DNA of 64,000 nucleotides from Ditylenchus dipsaci (taxonomy: Eukaryota > Nematoda > Chromadorea > Rhabditida > Anguinidae): positions 124,001 through 188,000 of the forward strand of contig SADC01000918.1 in NCBI GenBank assembly GCA_004194705.1. The letters are read 5' to 3'. The notes under the pieces are model-generated. The model saw only the letters and a program-made list of their open reading frames with translations, ran no database searches and had not been told where the DNA came from. Position numbers and translations under genes: made by a program. How positions within the stretch are numbered: position 1 is the stretch's first letter; every line of letters starts with the position of its first letter. Positions 37,401 to 44,839 of the stretch are shown here, piece by piece.

Positions 37401-38265
37401 TTAATTGAATGTATTTATAGCTTACACTCTGGCTTGACCCGGACAGCCTAAACTCCTGCAGTCTCCAAGGGTTGAGCATAGTTCTCCAGTGAAACCTACA
37501 ATTTTTGTTTTGTGACATAAGCCTTTATTTACAATCGGTTTATTTTGTTTATAATATCTCAAAGCAGTGGGAAACCTTTACGACTACCTTTTGACACGGG
37601 TTTTTACCTTCATTTTCTACTACCCTGGCAGATATTTTATTACCGCCGATATTTTTTGTCAGTATGCCTCAAATTTATATCAGTCGTGGCATTTCGGTTC
37701 TCAATATGTTCAAACTTTATTTGTTTGCGACTTAGTTATTTCAGACTTTCGTGAACACTTCAAATAAAAACATCACATTTAGCTAAAATTTTGACCATGA
37801 TTTTGAGTCTACGAAAGTGATAATTGATGCCCCAACTTGACCCTTGCTTATAGTGAATATCTATTGCTTATACACTAAACCATTCAATCAGAAGTCAAGC
37901 TGGTAGGCTTAGAGAACATTGTAACACTAACCTTGAGCACATTTGCAGTATTCTCTAGAAATGGAATCATTGCTGGGACACACTGACCACCGTTCTGACA
38001 CTCCAGAGAGCAGGAACTGCCTGAAGTCAAGACCACAGGATTGTCCTGTGGCAAGGCTGCAAAATAGACCATTTAACTAAGATTTTTGGAATGGTTAGGA
38101 TAATTTTACTTTTCTCGACAGTATTTTCACAGAGTACTCCTTGGAAACCGGGTTTGCATTCACACTCGAACTCCACATTGTCCAATGATCTGTTGAGGTA
38201 ACACTCTCCGTCATTCAGACAGATTTCGTTGCTCGGACAGCTTTCTCTATGGCCATGGCACACTT
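15977..38265 (-). CDS. Crumbs-like EGF/LamG protein, at least 26 exons, ends incomplete
   Basis: Reading right to left, exon phases fit from 38265 down to 15977 and give about 1,373 codons. The order is about a dozen EGF domains, LamG1, EGF, LamG2, two EGFs, LamG3, then three to four EGFs. This is the layout of Crumbs, the apical-polarity transmembrane protein. Eyes shut shares domains but not this order. Introns range from 41 nt to several kb and are full of palindromic elements. Four one-base losses interrupt the frame, near 37978, 30817, 27125 and 22290, each mending an EGF or LamG consensus if one base is restored. The 5' exons are not recognised, and no transmembrane or ERLI-type tail exon was found on the 3' side. 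A decaying gene is possible but less likely, since splice sites are intact and no stop codons lie inside domains. Confidence 0.75.
16483..20493 (-). CDS. Crumbs-like gene: LamG3 and following EGF
   Basis: Exons 20354-20493 ([17 protein letters not shown]), 20257-20307, 20073-20215 and 16483-16783. A 41-nt intron (20216-20256) explains what first looks like several frameshifts in the middle of LamG3 and keeps phase on both sides. The last exon closes LamG3 ([16 protein letters not shown]) and adds an EGF ([15 protein letters not shown]...[12 protein letters not shown]). Confidence 0.72.
16900..17330. other. Intronic repeat fragments
   Basis: A GGTTGCCATCTGTCC start at 16910 recurs in inverted form near 26750. 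A solitary mariner-type end TACAGGGTGTTTCAAG lies at about 17127. No exon seen. Confidence 0.4.
17470..17830. repeat. GGTAGTAGTACC repeat interrupted by a hAT-like relic
   Basis: Degenerate GGTAGTRGTACC units occur on both sides of an insert at about 17573-17735 with AGTGGC/GTACGCAG-type ends. A related relic is at 55249-55400. Confidence 0.5.
17888..18170. mobile_element. CACTTGG-family palindromic MITE, copy 3
   Basis: Arms with ACCAAGTGGGCATCCACTTG on the left and the inverted form on the right, with the AAGATGGTTTGACAGT core. The hAT element at 18182 sits just beyond its right arm. Confidence 0.65.
18182..19325 (+). mobile_element. hAT transposon relic with TTCGAA-rich arms and a BED-finger exon
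   Basis: Termini TAGGGTTGTC/GACAACCCTA are flanked by a perfect 8-bp duplication ATGGATTA (18174-18181 and 19326-19333). Subterminal arms of 150-300 bp are made of TTCGAACGTTCG-like units in opposite orientation. Between them, about 18730-18945 encodes a BED-type zinc finger ([19 protein letters not shown]...[13 protein letters not shown]) ending at a GTATGA donor. The catalytic part of the transposase is missing. Phenylalanine-rich open frames over the arms are artefacts. Confidence 0.85.
18512..18723. mobile_element. hAT MITE nested inside the hAT relic
   Basis: Inverted ends CAGTGATGTCAATAATGCCG and their complement, with a perfect 8-bp duplication GCCGAGCG at 18504-18511 and 18724-18731. 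The interior is ACTGTACTACAGTTT-type inverted repeats. It interrupts the coding sequence just before the BED finger. Confidence 0.88.
19334..20072. other. Intronic stretch, no feature recognised
   Basis: Intron between LamG3 exons. No exon, RNA gene or clear inverted repeat was seen. Confidence 0.35.
21059..21248. mobile_element. 190-bp hairpin MITE built from ATTGGATACA units
   Basis: Ends GAACGCCTGACG/CGTCAGGCGTTC with a perfect 8-bp duplication GTGATAAC (21051-21058 and 21249-21256). The inner body alternates ATTGGATACA and its complement about eight times. It sits in an older sequence that begins CAGGGCTGCAACGGATA near 20890. Confidence 0.85.
21467..21692. mobile_element. TTAA-flanked palindromic MITE, copy 1
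   Basis: TTAA (21463-21466) and TTAA (21693-21696) flank arms of AAGGGCATGTTCACCTG type. The inner GTTTCTAACAAAACTA and its complement form the core hairpin. Confidence 0.7.
21983..22181 (-). CDS. Crumbs-like gene: two EGF modules between LamG2 and LamG3
   Basis: A single exon, 43 nt from the preceding one. It encodes [16 protein letters not shown]...[12 protein letters not shown], then a partial second EGF ending NKGFVC that joins LamG3 in phase (donor GTGCGT). The frame is intact. Confidence 0.75.
22225..27036 (-). CDS. Crumbs-like gene: EGF and LamG2
   Basis: Exons 26854-27036 (EGF with [12 protein letters not shown]), 24465-24631, 24292-24413 and 22225-22466. The joined LamG2 reads EATFGHE at its start, then [24 protein letters not shown] and [12 protein letters not shown]. 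Intron 24414-24464 is only 51 nt. A one-base loss near 22290 follows VNGQLVSL; one register back the frame continues with [15 protein letters not shown] into the next exon. A 29-nt GT-AG intron would also restore the frame here, but would be unusually short. Confidence 0.72.
22895..23075. repeat. Palindrome with a GCGACTCTAG-type box
   Basis: Inverted halves carry TGCCCTGCGACTCCAG at about 22900 and the complementary form near 23055. Part of a wider set of hairpins sharing this box. Confidence 0.5.
23327..23696. mobile_element. 370-bp perfect palindrome, mariner-like MITE
   Basis: Ends TACAGGGTGTTTCAAGAAAT/complement, bounded by TA. The arms are near-perfect over about 165 bp each and contain GCCTTGGTCCCCC towards the centre. 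A decayed relative lies at about 23700-23953. Confidence 0.75.
24745..24895. repeat. CCGCGG-cored hairpin
   Basis: Inverted AGAGATTTTTACCGCGG near 24760 and its complement near 24865. A relative lies at about 7780-7930. Confidence 0.45.
24973..25843. mobile_element. Large foldback element, copy 1
   Basis: Inverted arms of about 250-280 bp beginning AGAATCCCCC...CACGGGGACTGATCAG and containing ATCATGGTTTTTTAGTCAA. The centre holds a smaller hairpin (about 25365-25450) with GCGCATCTCAACTC-type arms around a GC-rich stem. Copy 2 is at 39754-40710. Confidence 0.75.
25925..26545. mobile_element. Palindrome split at its centre by a TTAA MITE
   Basis: Outer arms (25925-26135 and 26357-26545) include AGCTTTCTAA and its inverted partner. 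The TTAA element at 26139-26352 sits between them. Confidence 0.6.
26139..26352. mobile_element. TTAA-flanked palindromic MITE, copy 2
   Basis: TTAA at 26135-26138 and 26353-26356. Ends AGGGCATGCCCG...CATGCCCCT, with inner arms containing CGCGAACCAGCAG and its inverted partner. Confidence 0.7.
27084..31027 (-). CDS. Crumbs-like gene: EGF modules and LamG1
   Basis: Exons 30911-31027 (EGF), 30595-30853 (EGF, then LamG start), 30442-30522 and 27084-27301. The joined LamG1 runs from [12 protein letters not shown] through [11 protein letters not shown] and [13 protein letters not shown] to YFAGCL...[10 protein letters not shown], the usual LamG core and closing motif. Two one-base losses are inferred: near 30817 between the third and fourth EGF cysteines, and near 27125 inside the GCL-DV closing motif. 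The 3.1-kb intron 27302-30441 contains a tRNA gene, a LINE relic and several MITEs. Confidence 0.75.
27865..28262. mobile_element. Palindromic element with AGAAAGC/AGATC box
   Basis: Arms begin TTTGTCCCCTATTTCGCTGA near 27872 and return near 28250. The inner box GTAGCTCAAGATCTCAG pairs with CTGAGATCCAGTGCTAC. Confidence 0.55.
28451..28523 (+). tRNA. tRNA-Met (CAT), elongator type
   Basis: A 73-nt cloverleaf. Acceptor GCCTGGG pairs with TCCGGGC, discriminator A is at 28523, the D arm carries the A-box TGGCGCAGTGG, the anticodon CAT is at 28484-28486 in loop CTCATAA, and the T arm is GGGTTCGAAACCC. The GCGTCAGTCTCATAATCTGA block is typical of eukaryotic elongator tRNA-Met. No intron. A short T-run follows at 28530. 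It lies within a Crumbs-like intron on the opposite strand. Confidence 0.95.
28945..29505. mobile_element. MITE inserted in the LINE relic
   Basis: Inverted ends GGCACTTGTTCACTTAGGG/CCCTAAGTGAACAAGTACC, with a perfect 8-bp duplication CCTAATTA at 28937-28944 and 29506-29513. The palindrome centre carries GCCTTGGTCCCCAAGGC at about 29126. The right end was later split by the element at 29311-29497. Confidence 0.87.
29311..29497. mobile_element. hAT-like MITE inserted in the MITE at 28945-29505
   Basis: Ends AGTATTTCCAATAATGACAG and the complement of CAGTGTTTCCAATAATGACA. The 8-bp duplication CAAGTACC is at 29303-29310 and 29498-29505. The body is a run of AGTGAC/GTCACT units in opposite orientation, forming a hairpin. 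Confidence 0.85.
29977..30207. mobile_element. TTAA-flanked palindromic MITE, copy 3
   Basis: TTAA at 29973-29976 and 30208-30211. Ends AGGGCCTGACCTCTTCCTAC with the complement at the right. Core GTTTCTAACAAAACTAGGCC and its inverted partner. Confidence 0.75.
31424..32632. mobile_element. Foldback element whose arms each hold a 32-bp palindrome
   Basis: Inverted arms 31424-31550 and about 32500-32632. Each contains the palindrome AAACGACTTACGTAAGTCG with flanks extending it to about 32 bp (31456-31487 and 32570-32601). Between the arms are a CACTTGG-family copy and CAGGTGG/GTACC repeats. Confidence 0.7.
31739..32010. mobile_element. CACTTGG-family palindromic MITE, copy 4 (diverged)
   Basis: Left end AACCAAATGGTCGTCCATTT. 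The right end, CCACGTGGACATCC type, is more decayed. Nested in the foldback element at 31424-32632. Confidence 0.5.
32752..33008. mobile_element. Pogo-like MITE
   Basis: Ends TACGGTCCACACTCGATTTA and, on the right, the complement of GTACAGTCCACTCTC. The inner arms contain AGTGTAGCC/GGTTACACT-type partners. Confidence 0.5.
33158..33625. repeat. MITE relics with GTATTTCCTGTAATTAACGC ends
   Basis: The left end near 33166 and the inverted right end near 33402-33420 bound one element. A second relic ends GGCGCTAATTAGGGAAAATA at 33595-33615. No exon seen in 31028-33695. Confidence 0.45.
33696..38265 (-). CDS. Crumbs-like gene: N-terminal EGF exon block
   Basis: Eleven exons: 38110-38265, 37932-38056, 37426-37495, 36613-36688, 36392-36557, 36014-36141, 35862-35960, 35451-35611, 35195-35403, 34077-34241 and 33696-33994. 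They encode six-cysteine EGF modules, including one of calcium-binding type (DIDECS, exon 36392-36557). The last exon ends in a Ser/Thr/Pro-rich stretch of about 55 residues, a likely mucin-type O-glycosylated stalk. In exon 37932-38056, one base is missing near 37978: before it the frame reads CQNGGQCV, and one register back it reads REYCKCAQG, which continues into the next exon. Confidence 0.75.
34397..34549. mobile_element. Pogo-like MITE with repeated GTTAAATCGAGGG
   Basis: Starts CGTCAACCCTCGATTTAACG and ends in its diverged complement. GTTAAATCGAGGG or its complement occurs about four times in 150 bp, as in the related element at 5162-5347. Confidence 0.65.
36169..36360. mobile_element. 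TTAA-flanked palindromic MITE, copy 4
   Basis: TTAA at 36165-36168 and 36361-36364. Inverted ends AGGACCATACTTGTTGAT. Inner arms contain TTGACAAATTCAAATTCGCG. It sits between two EGF exons of the Crumbs-like gene without touching splice sites. Confidence 0.75.
36710..37425. other. Intronic stretch with a TACCGTAAA MITE
   Basis: An inverted pair TACCGTAAATCCTC (36961) and TTTTACGGTA (37145) bounds a small element. Nothing else recognised. Confidence 0.4.
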
Positions 38266-39750
38266 CTAAAATTAAATATGTTTTTTGAAAAATTTGTCAT
38301 TTTTCGTCCATTTTCCAGCAGCAAGGTCAGGTAGTGCAATTTCACAAGCCTTTTTTCTGTGGATTTTTTAAAATTCGATAATCTATGTTTGTTGGTGTAC
38401 ACCAAAATAAAGACGTAGAGCAAGGGTACTTTTTATGTCTCTACAATTTAGGGGTAGACATTTGGCCACTATTGTGGGATTTTTTTGAACTCAAAGTTGT
38501 TTGACTCAGCGGTGGATCGAACCTAACTGCTGCACTATACCCAAAATAGTTTTTTATTTTTAATTGGCTCGAATTGAATTTACCCTCAAAAGTCTGAATT
38601 TCGCTCTCTAATTTACTTATTTCGCCCTTTTATTTTATATTGTTATTTATCTTTAAAATTTTAATGTAATTTTTCCGATTTGTCGATTATCCTGTGGCCT
38701 TGAATCTCGGCTTTCTTATGCGCTATCTAAATTTGCTGAACGATTGGCAAAACGTAGAAGTCTAGAAGTTTCAAAAAGAGACCATGGGGTTTTCCATAGG
38801 GGTTTTCTCCTTTAAAAACCTTTTGATTTCTACGTTTTGCAAATCATTTAGCACAGGCAGATAGCTCATCAGCAACCCAAGATTTGGGCTACCCGATTAT
38901 TCAAAATATTAAAAAAAGTTATAGGAGAATTCAAAGAAAAATGGCAATATAAAATAAGAAAGCGAATTCAGATGTTTGAGGGCATTTCAGTTACAGCTTT
39001 TTTAAATTATTAATTTTTATGTGTTTATTTTTTCAGAGTTACTTTATTTTCCAAATTTTAAACGTGCTACTTATACGAATAATACAGCCTCTATCTGTTA
39101 TGCATCCCCTTTTTCAAACCAGCTACATTAAAGAAGCATACAAACTATCAGCACTATTCAACCCAAAAGCTTCATTGTGATTTATTTTTGCCTGTTTAGC
39201 CCAGTAACAACATCTGTGTGTGATTCACAAACACACAACTAGGAATATTAGCTGCTGCAACCCATGCACACAACAAACACCATCAGCAACAAGGAGGAGG
39301 GAGAAAAGAAGTCGGTGACCCAAAAGTCTCTTGTTCCCACCCTAAATTTGATTCTCCTACAACCAAAAAAACAAATGGAAGAAAAGGCGCTAAAAGGGAT
39401 CGCTGACAATCATCTAGGTTGGCGCCCTCCTCATTGACTCCACTTTCAACATGGCCTTGAAGGTATATGCAACTCTACCGTTTTATGAGGTGCTACTAAC
39501 CACCAAATCACATGCTTTTAGAGGGCACTACATTGTGGTCAATCCTTTAGGATGTGGTTTGTTACATCACACGTTCGATACAAAATATGCAAAAATACCG
39601 TATTTTCTCGGGTTTTTACTGATTTAATTGCAAAAATGCTTTAAAATGCCACGAAAAAGTAAAATTCACATTAAATTGACTTTTTTCTAAACTTTTGTCT
39701 TTTATTTGTTTTTTAATTTTAAAAGGGGCATACCCAAGCTAAAACAGGGG
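38266..39750. other. Upstream part of the Crumbs-like locus, no exon recognised
   Basis: A palindrome at about 38610-38985 contains AATCTCGGCTTTCTTATGCG and an inverted partner. 39080-39480 is not obviously repetitive and could hold regulatory or untranslated sequence. No EGF-type exon was found. Confidence 0.35.
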
Positions 39751-39753
39751 TTG

Positions 39754-40710
39754 CAGTTCAGAATCCCCCCCCCCCTACGGGGACTGATCAGGTGGAGGAG
39801 ATAACTTCATATTCGTGTTTCTCGACCCGATTTCATGAGAAAGCCGCGCGTTTTTTGATTCTGAGAAAAACATTTTTTTTCGAACCACAGGGGGGTATCA
39901 TGGTTTTTTAGTCAAAATTTGAAAATTTTAAATTGGCGCCTTTTGAATTTAAAAGGAATAAGGGCTGTATTGGGAGGGGAAGGGAATAAAGGGGGCCACT
40001 GATCACACAGGGCCCACTAACAGGAAGATGTTGAACATAGTTTTGAATACTGGGGCCTACCGCATAAATAAACTCTGGTATGCATGCTTTTTCATGCATC
40101 CAGAGTCACTTTCGAGTGATTTGTGTCTAAGGTATGTGGGTGTGCGCATCTCTTAAAAATTAAACCGAAGGCTTTAGGGCCAAAATATATATCTACACAA
40201 CAGAAATAAAATAAAAGATACCACTAGCTTTCGACTTTGAAATTTCCTACCAAAAAAGACCATTGGGTAAGATTAGAGATGCGTACGATCGATATATCAC
40301 ACCTGCGATATCTCTATATAGTATTGGAGGGCTAGACTTTACTTGGCAAAATTTTTTTTCACTTTCACAGAATCTGATGATCGTTTCCCGTAAAAATCCA
40401 AAAACATGGTGAGGCAGTCGAAGAATATAGATATTCAAATTTATAATGTTCTGCCATAAAAGTGGCCCCTTTTATTCCCTTCCCCTCCCAATACAGCCCT
40501 TATTCCCTTTTAAATTCAAAAGGCGCCAATTTAAAATTTTCAAATTTTGACTAAAAAACCATGATACCCCCCTGTGGTTCGAAAAATTTTTTTTTCTCAG
40601 AACCAAAAAACAGCCTGCTTTCTCATGAAATCGGGGTCGAGAAACACGAATATGAAGTTATCTCCTCCACCTGATCAGTCCCCGTGGGGGGGGGGGATTC
40701 TGAACTCAAG
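39754..40710. mobile_element. Large foldback element, copy 2
   Basis: Same arms as copy 1 (24973-25843): ACGGGGACTGATCAG, ATCATGGTTTTTTAGTCAA and CCCTTCCCCTCCC. The centre differs after GTGTGCGCATCTC, where about 140 bp of other sequence replaces the GC-rich hairpin. Confidence 0.75.
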
Positions 40711-40734
40711 CCAAAACAGGTGGTACCCGGGAAT

Positions 40735-41230
40735 TCAAAATTGTTTTCTTATCATTGAATTTCCGTACGGATTTTTCAATTTGGTTTCTAACAAAATAAT
40801 ACTTAGAATTTATTTGAGGAGAAATTTTGTTAGAAACCAAGTTGAAAAATTTGTACAGAAGTTCAATGATTAGGAAAAAATTTTGAATTCCTGGGCACCA
40901 CCTCTAATTAGCGTGGGCATGCCCCTTTCAAACATCGTGTAGCACAGAATCTCAGCTGTCCAACAAGTTATCAATTTATCAATTAAAGTTTCAAAAAGTC
41001 GAGGTAAAGCCTTCAGATGGACTAAATTTTTGAAGAAACTTTTTCTGTTCGAAGACTTTTGTTCCAACATTTTGAAACATCATTTGATTAGTTGATAGCA
41101 CGTTGGAAAGCTAAGACTTTGGCTACACGATACTGGAAAAAGTTATAAAAAGAAATCACAAAACTTTGAAATATTTAGGTTTTAAGTTTTTCGTGTTACT
41201 TTTCAGCTTTTTCGTGACATATTTCGGCTT
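40735..41230. repeat. Decayed TTAA-family MITE and adjacent palindrome
   Basis: 40740-40925 has GTTTCTAACAAAAT and inverted partners, and ends GGGCATGCCCCTTTCAA. 40935-41170 is a palindrome with GTAGCACAGAATCTCAGC and its partner near 41110. Confidence 0.5.
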
Positions 41231-41339
41231 TTTAGAGGACAATAGTTTTTTTTGGCACAAATTGACTTCTTTGGCACAAATTTTTGTTTTGCCAGTTTCT
41301 CTCTAAAAATTTCACAATTTTTCTAAAGTTTTAACAACA

Positions 41340-41560
41340 TCAGGTAGCTCTGCGATTCTACTTTCTGATGAAGTAATATTTGTTGCATTATCTTGCAAAT
41401 ATGTAAAACAATAAGGTCAAAGTATGAAGGAAGTGAGAACAATTATTTGGTTCAAACTATGGCCTTATTATTTTATATTTTTGTGAGACAATGCAACAAA
41501 TATTACTATATCAGAAAGCAGAATCGCAGAGCTACCGGATGGTGTAAAAAAACTTCAAAA
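41340..41560. repeat. Palindrome with GTAGCTCTGCGATTCTA box
   Basis: Left half GTAGCTCTGCGATTCTACTT, right half AGCAGAATCGCAGAGCTAC. The complementary arms extend about 60 bp each. Confidence 0.6.
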
Positions 41561-43600
41561 AATTGTCAATTTTTTTGAGAGAAAAAGGCAAAACAAAAAT
41601 TTGCGCCAAAATAAGTATTGTCCTTTTTAGCAAGCCTTAGCAAATATTAAACCAATATTATGCCATTTTCTCTAATAAGAGTACATGTTCTAATAAGGGG
41701 ACACTCTCAACTTTGAGAACTCATATCTCAGCCCAGAAAATTTTTTTTGCAAATTTGTTTCTCTGCATTTTCTGACCCTAGCATACAAGTGGCATGTTTT
41801 TTGCCTCGATCCCTCTGTTGATTTTTTAAGCTTAAACAAGAGTAGGCCAGCATGTGTTAAGACAGACTGAAACATATTTTCTTACTATTTTATACCTCGA
41901 GAAACATTTTTGAGTCCGTCCTAACATACGCTCGCCTACCCTTGCCTATGCCTAGAAAGGGCCTAGACAAAAAAACGTGACATTTGTACAAAGTGCCGTA
42001 CGCAAGAATTTAGGACGGAAAGGGGGGGAGGGGGTCACCAGAAAATTTCAGGCCATTTTAATCGTTTTGAAAAAATGCGGCGGTATGGGGCTTTTGTTTT
42101 TTTTACTCTCTGAGCTGGTGCCAAAAAACTTTTGGTAAAATATCAGATTGGAGACGAACGCAAAAACTTTAAACTTTATCAAAATTTTTATACGAATTTT
42201 TTTTTGAAAATGATCAAAAAATCAAGTAAATGGTTTTGACCACTAAAGCAAAAAATTTTCGCAAAAAAATTCAGTTGGAGGATTAAGGCATGTTTTGGCG
42301 CCAGTTTTTACTTTTTTTTTCGAAAATTTTCATTCCGCCCCTATTCTACTACGCATGGTAAATTAACTATGGCTTGGCCCTTGTTTGCAAAAGAGACTAT
42401 GATCAACCAACCTGTTCCCACATTCAATAATACAGCCAGAAATATAGCAATAGAAGAACAATAGTTGGCTTTTCTCCTCTTCATGCCTGCTCACCTTGCT
42501 ACTAGTGGCATTGCTGCACTCTAAAAGCTGTAAACGAGATTCATAATCAATGCAGATCAATTAAAAGACAAGTAAACTGGCTTTTGGAACAACAGACCAC
42601 CTTTCCTCTGCATGTGGGATTTGTTTTTTTTTCGCCTTCTCTAAGATGAGATTAGAAAGAGGAAAGGTGGTGACCGTCCTCTTTCAGATTGGCTTGATTA
42701 AGGGGGTTGGGGGAAAAGGCTGTTCAAAGGATATAGGTTATGCAAATGCTGCTAGCATTTTGACAGTGGAATGGGAAAGGTAAAGAAAGGACATGCAATA
42801 CTTTTAACAGCAAATGTTATTTATGGCTTTCAAATTTAAGCTGGTGAGTATGCTCAGATAAAATAAAGTATGTGCGTGACGGCTAAAAAGGTGAAAAACA
42901 CCAAACAATTGTTTTACTAAATTTTTGTCAAATTAAATTTGAATCAGTATTTCTATAGCTGGCTTTAGATTTTTTTTAATTCTGTAAAGTATTTCGAGCA
43001 GGCGTGCAACAGCAATTTTTGAAAAATTCAGGACTACAAATCAGAAAAAAAGAAACCGGTCAGACATCTGAAACTGTTCTTCCATTTTTTTCGGCACCAC
43101 TAAATTGCAGCACAAAATAATTTTTGCTCTGATTATCTAATTTTTCGGCATAAATAGCTCAAGCCGTGTGTTTGTAATCAAGAACGACGAATTTTTATCT
43201 GCGAAAATATTCAATATGGAGACCCAGGCAAAATTAGCACTTCATCAGATTTTTGCATTCGCAAAAAATTAAAGTGCCTAACTACTAAATTTTAGAATAG
43301 CTAGAACTAAAGTTAATCTCGAAAAACTTGAGTAATTTGAACACGTCGGAATTAATCAGCTTGGAATGAGAATGCAAAAAGAAGTATTATGCCCGACAGC
43401 TTTGTTTTCTCAGTTCACACTGAAATGTCAGTTTAGCCGACCGTGCATTTTTTAAAAGTGGTCTTAGACATAGAAAAATCTGTCTTTTTGAAATTCTGTA
43501 AAGTGCGTTAGAAAGCTGATAAATTTCTGATTGAGAAAAATGTTATCAGATTTTTCACCTATCTCTAAATAGCCAGATAAATTAAGTGTCAAATTCATTT
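41561..43600. other. Gene-poor stretch
   Basis: No confident exon. A possible 33-nt microexon on the minus strand (42498-42530; acceptor TTTACAG, donor GTGAGC, reading LLECSNATSSK) is noted only as a candidate Crumbs-like 5' exon. 42580-42860 looks unique and non-repetitive. Confidence 0.3.
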
Positions 43601-43615
43601 TTAATGTCAGTTTAA

Positions 43616-43846
43616 AGGGGCATGCCCGTGCCCGACACGGAGAAAAAGCGGACCAGCACTTTTTTTCTTTCTCGATGAAGTTTTATATGCGTTCTTATCT
43701 GAATTTTTTAAGTTTTCTGCCTAGTTTTCAAAAGTAGCATAAGGTCATTAATATCAGATTTGATGCAAGACGAGAGAAAAATGGCAGGATCCAAAAAAAT
43801 TTGCTGGTCCCCGCCTTAACTTTTTGAAACGCACGGGCATGCCCCT
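43616..43846. mobile_element. TTAA-flanked palindromic MITE, copy 5
   Basis: TTAA at 43612-43615 and 43847-43850. Ends AGGGGCATGCCCGTGC and complement. Inserted between the halves of another palindrome (about 43490-44010) with AGAAAGCTGA-type boxes. Confidence 0.72.
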
Positions 43847-44650
43847 TTAACGAAAAAAGAGTCTAAACTGACACTGACATTTTTTGATAAACTGACATTT
43901 AAAATGAAACTGACCCTTACTTTTAAAAATGCGGTTAAAAAAAACAAAAATAGGTTAAAAAAACTTATAACATTTTTCTCAATCAGAAATTGGTCAGCTT
44001 TCTACGACCATCTACGTTTTCCTTCTTCTTTCTACGTCTACGACTACTTTTGGGAAATGTGACGTCGCTTAAACTGACATGTCAGTGTGAATTATGAAAA
44101 CACAGCCTGACACCTTTAAAAACACAAATCAATAAATTCTTTTGAATTGAGCGCTTCGACATCGCTAGGAAAAAAAAACTAGGAAAAAAAAAGAAACTGG
44201 AATATTCTACGGGAAATTAGAAATTAGAAGCTGGAAAATTTTCCGGGAAAATAGAAATATAGTCAACATTTATAAAACAGTGCTCGTTCTTTGATCAATA
44301 TATAATCTTAATTCAACAAAGAACTTTGTTGATACCAAATAATACATCCACCAAACGTAAGCAAACGTAAGGAGCCCAATGAAACCAATACTTACCAAAA
44401 GTTATCGGTAACCTACCAGAACCCGTATAACTTACCGAAAATAATAGCACGAAAAAAATTGTCCGGGCAGGGGCGGCTCGAAAGCGAAATGTGGGAGTGG
44501 GGCGCCCCAGAGCCTCTCTATTTATCCTCTCTATTGCTACTTATCATAAACTTTGCGAGACGGTTTAGCTTTCTCACTGTTTTTGATAAATTATTTCTGT
44601 AAGGAAGCCCAATTAACCAGCTTATATTAAACAGTAAATTCCAAGTAGCA

Positions 44651-44806
44651 CATTTACTTGAAAAACATCTCGAAAAATAACAAACAAAAAATTTGGATGT
44701 TAATGGTTCTAGCAGCCGCAGCAATAGAAGCAGCCAAGCAATAGAGGGGGATTAACAACAAAAACACACACAAAAAAAAAGGAGGAGGAGGCAGCAGTCT
44801 GCGCAT
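44651..44806 (-). CDS. Candidate signal-peptide first exon
   Basis: From ATG at 44804-44806 the minus strand reads MRRLLPPPPFFLCVFLLLIP followed by LYCLAASIAAAARTINIQ: a basic start, a hydrophobic core and an Ala-rich cleavage region. An in-frame ATG also lies 33 nt upstream. Possible donors occur at about 44656 (GTAAAT) or earlier. It lies about 6.4 kb upstream of the first recognised Crumbs-like EGF exon and in the same direction, so it may be that gene's first coding exon. I could not match phases, so the link is speculative. The polyproline/Phe run partly reflects a CTCCTCCT/TTTT repeat. Confidence 0.3.
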
Positions 44807-44839
44807 TGTGATCAATACAAAGGTTGGCACTGCTCCCAA

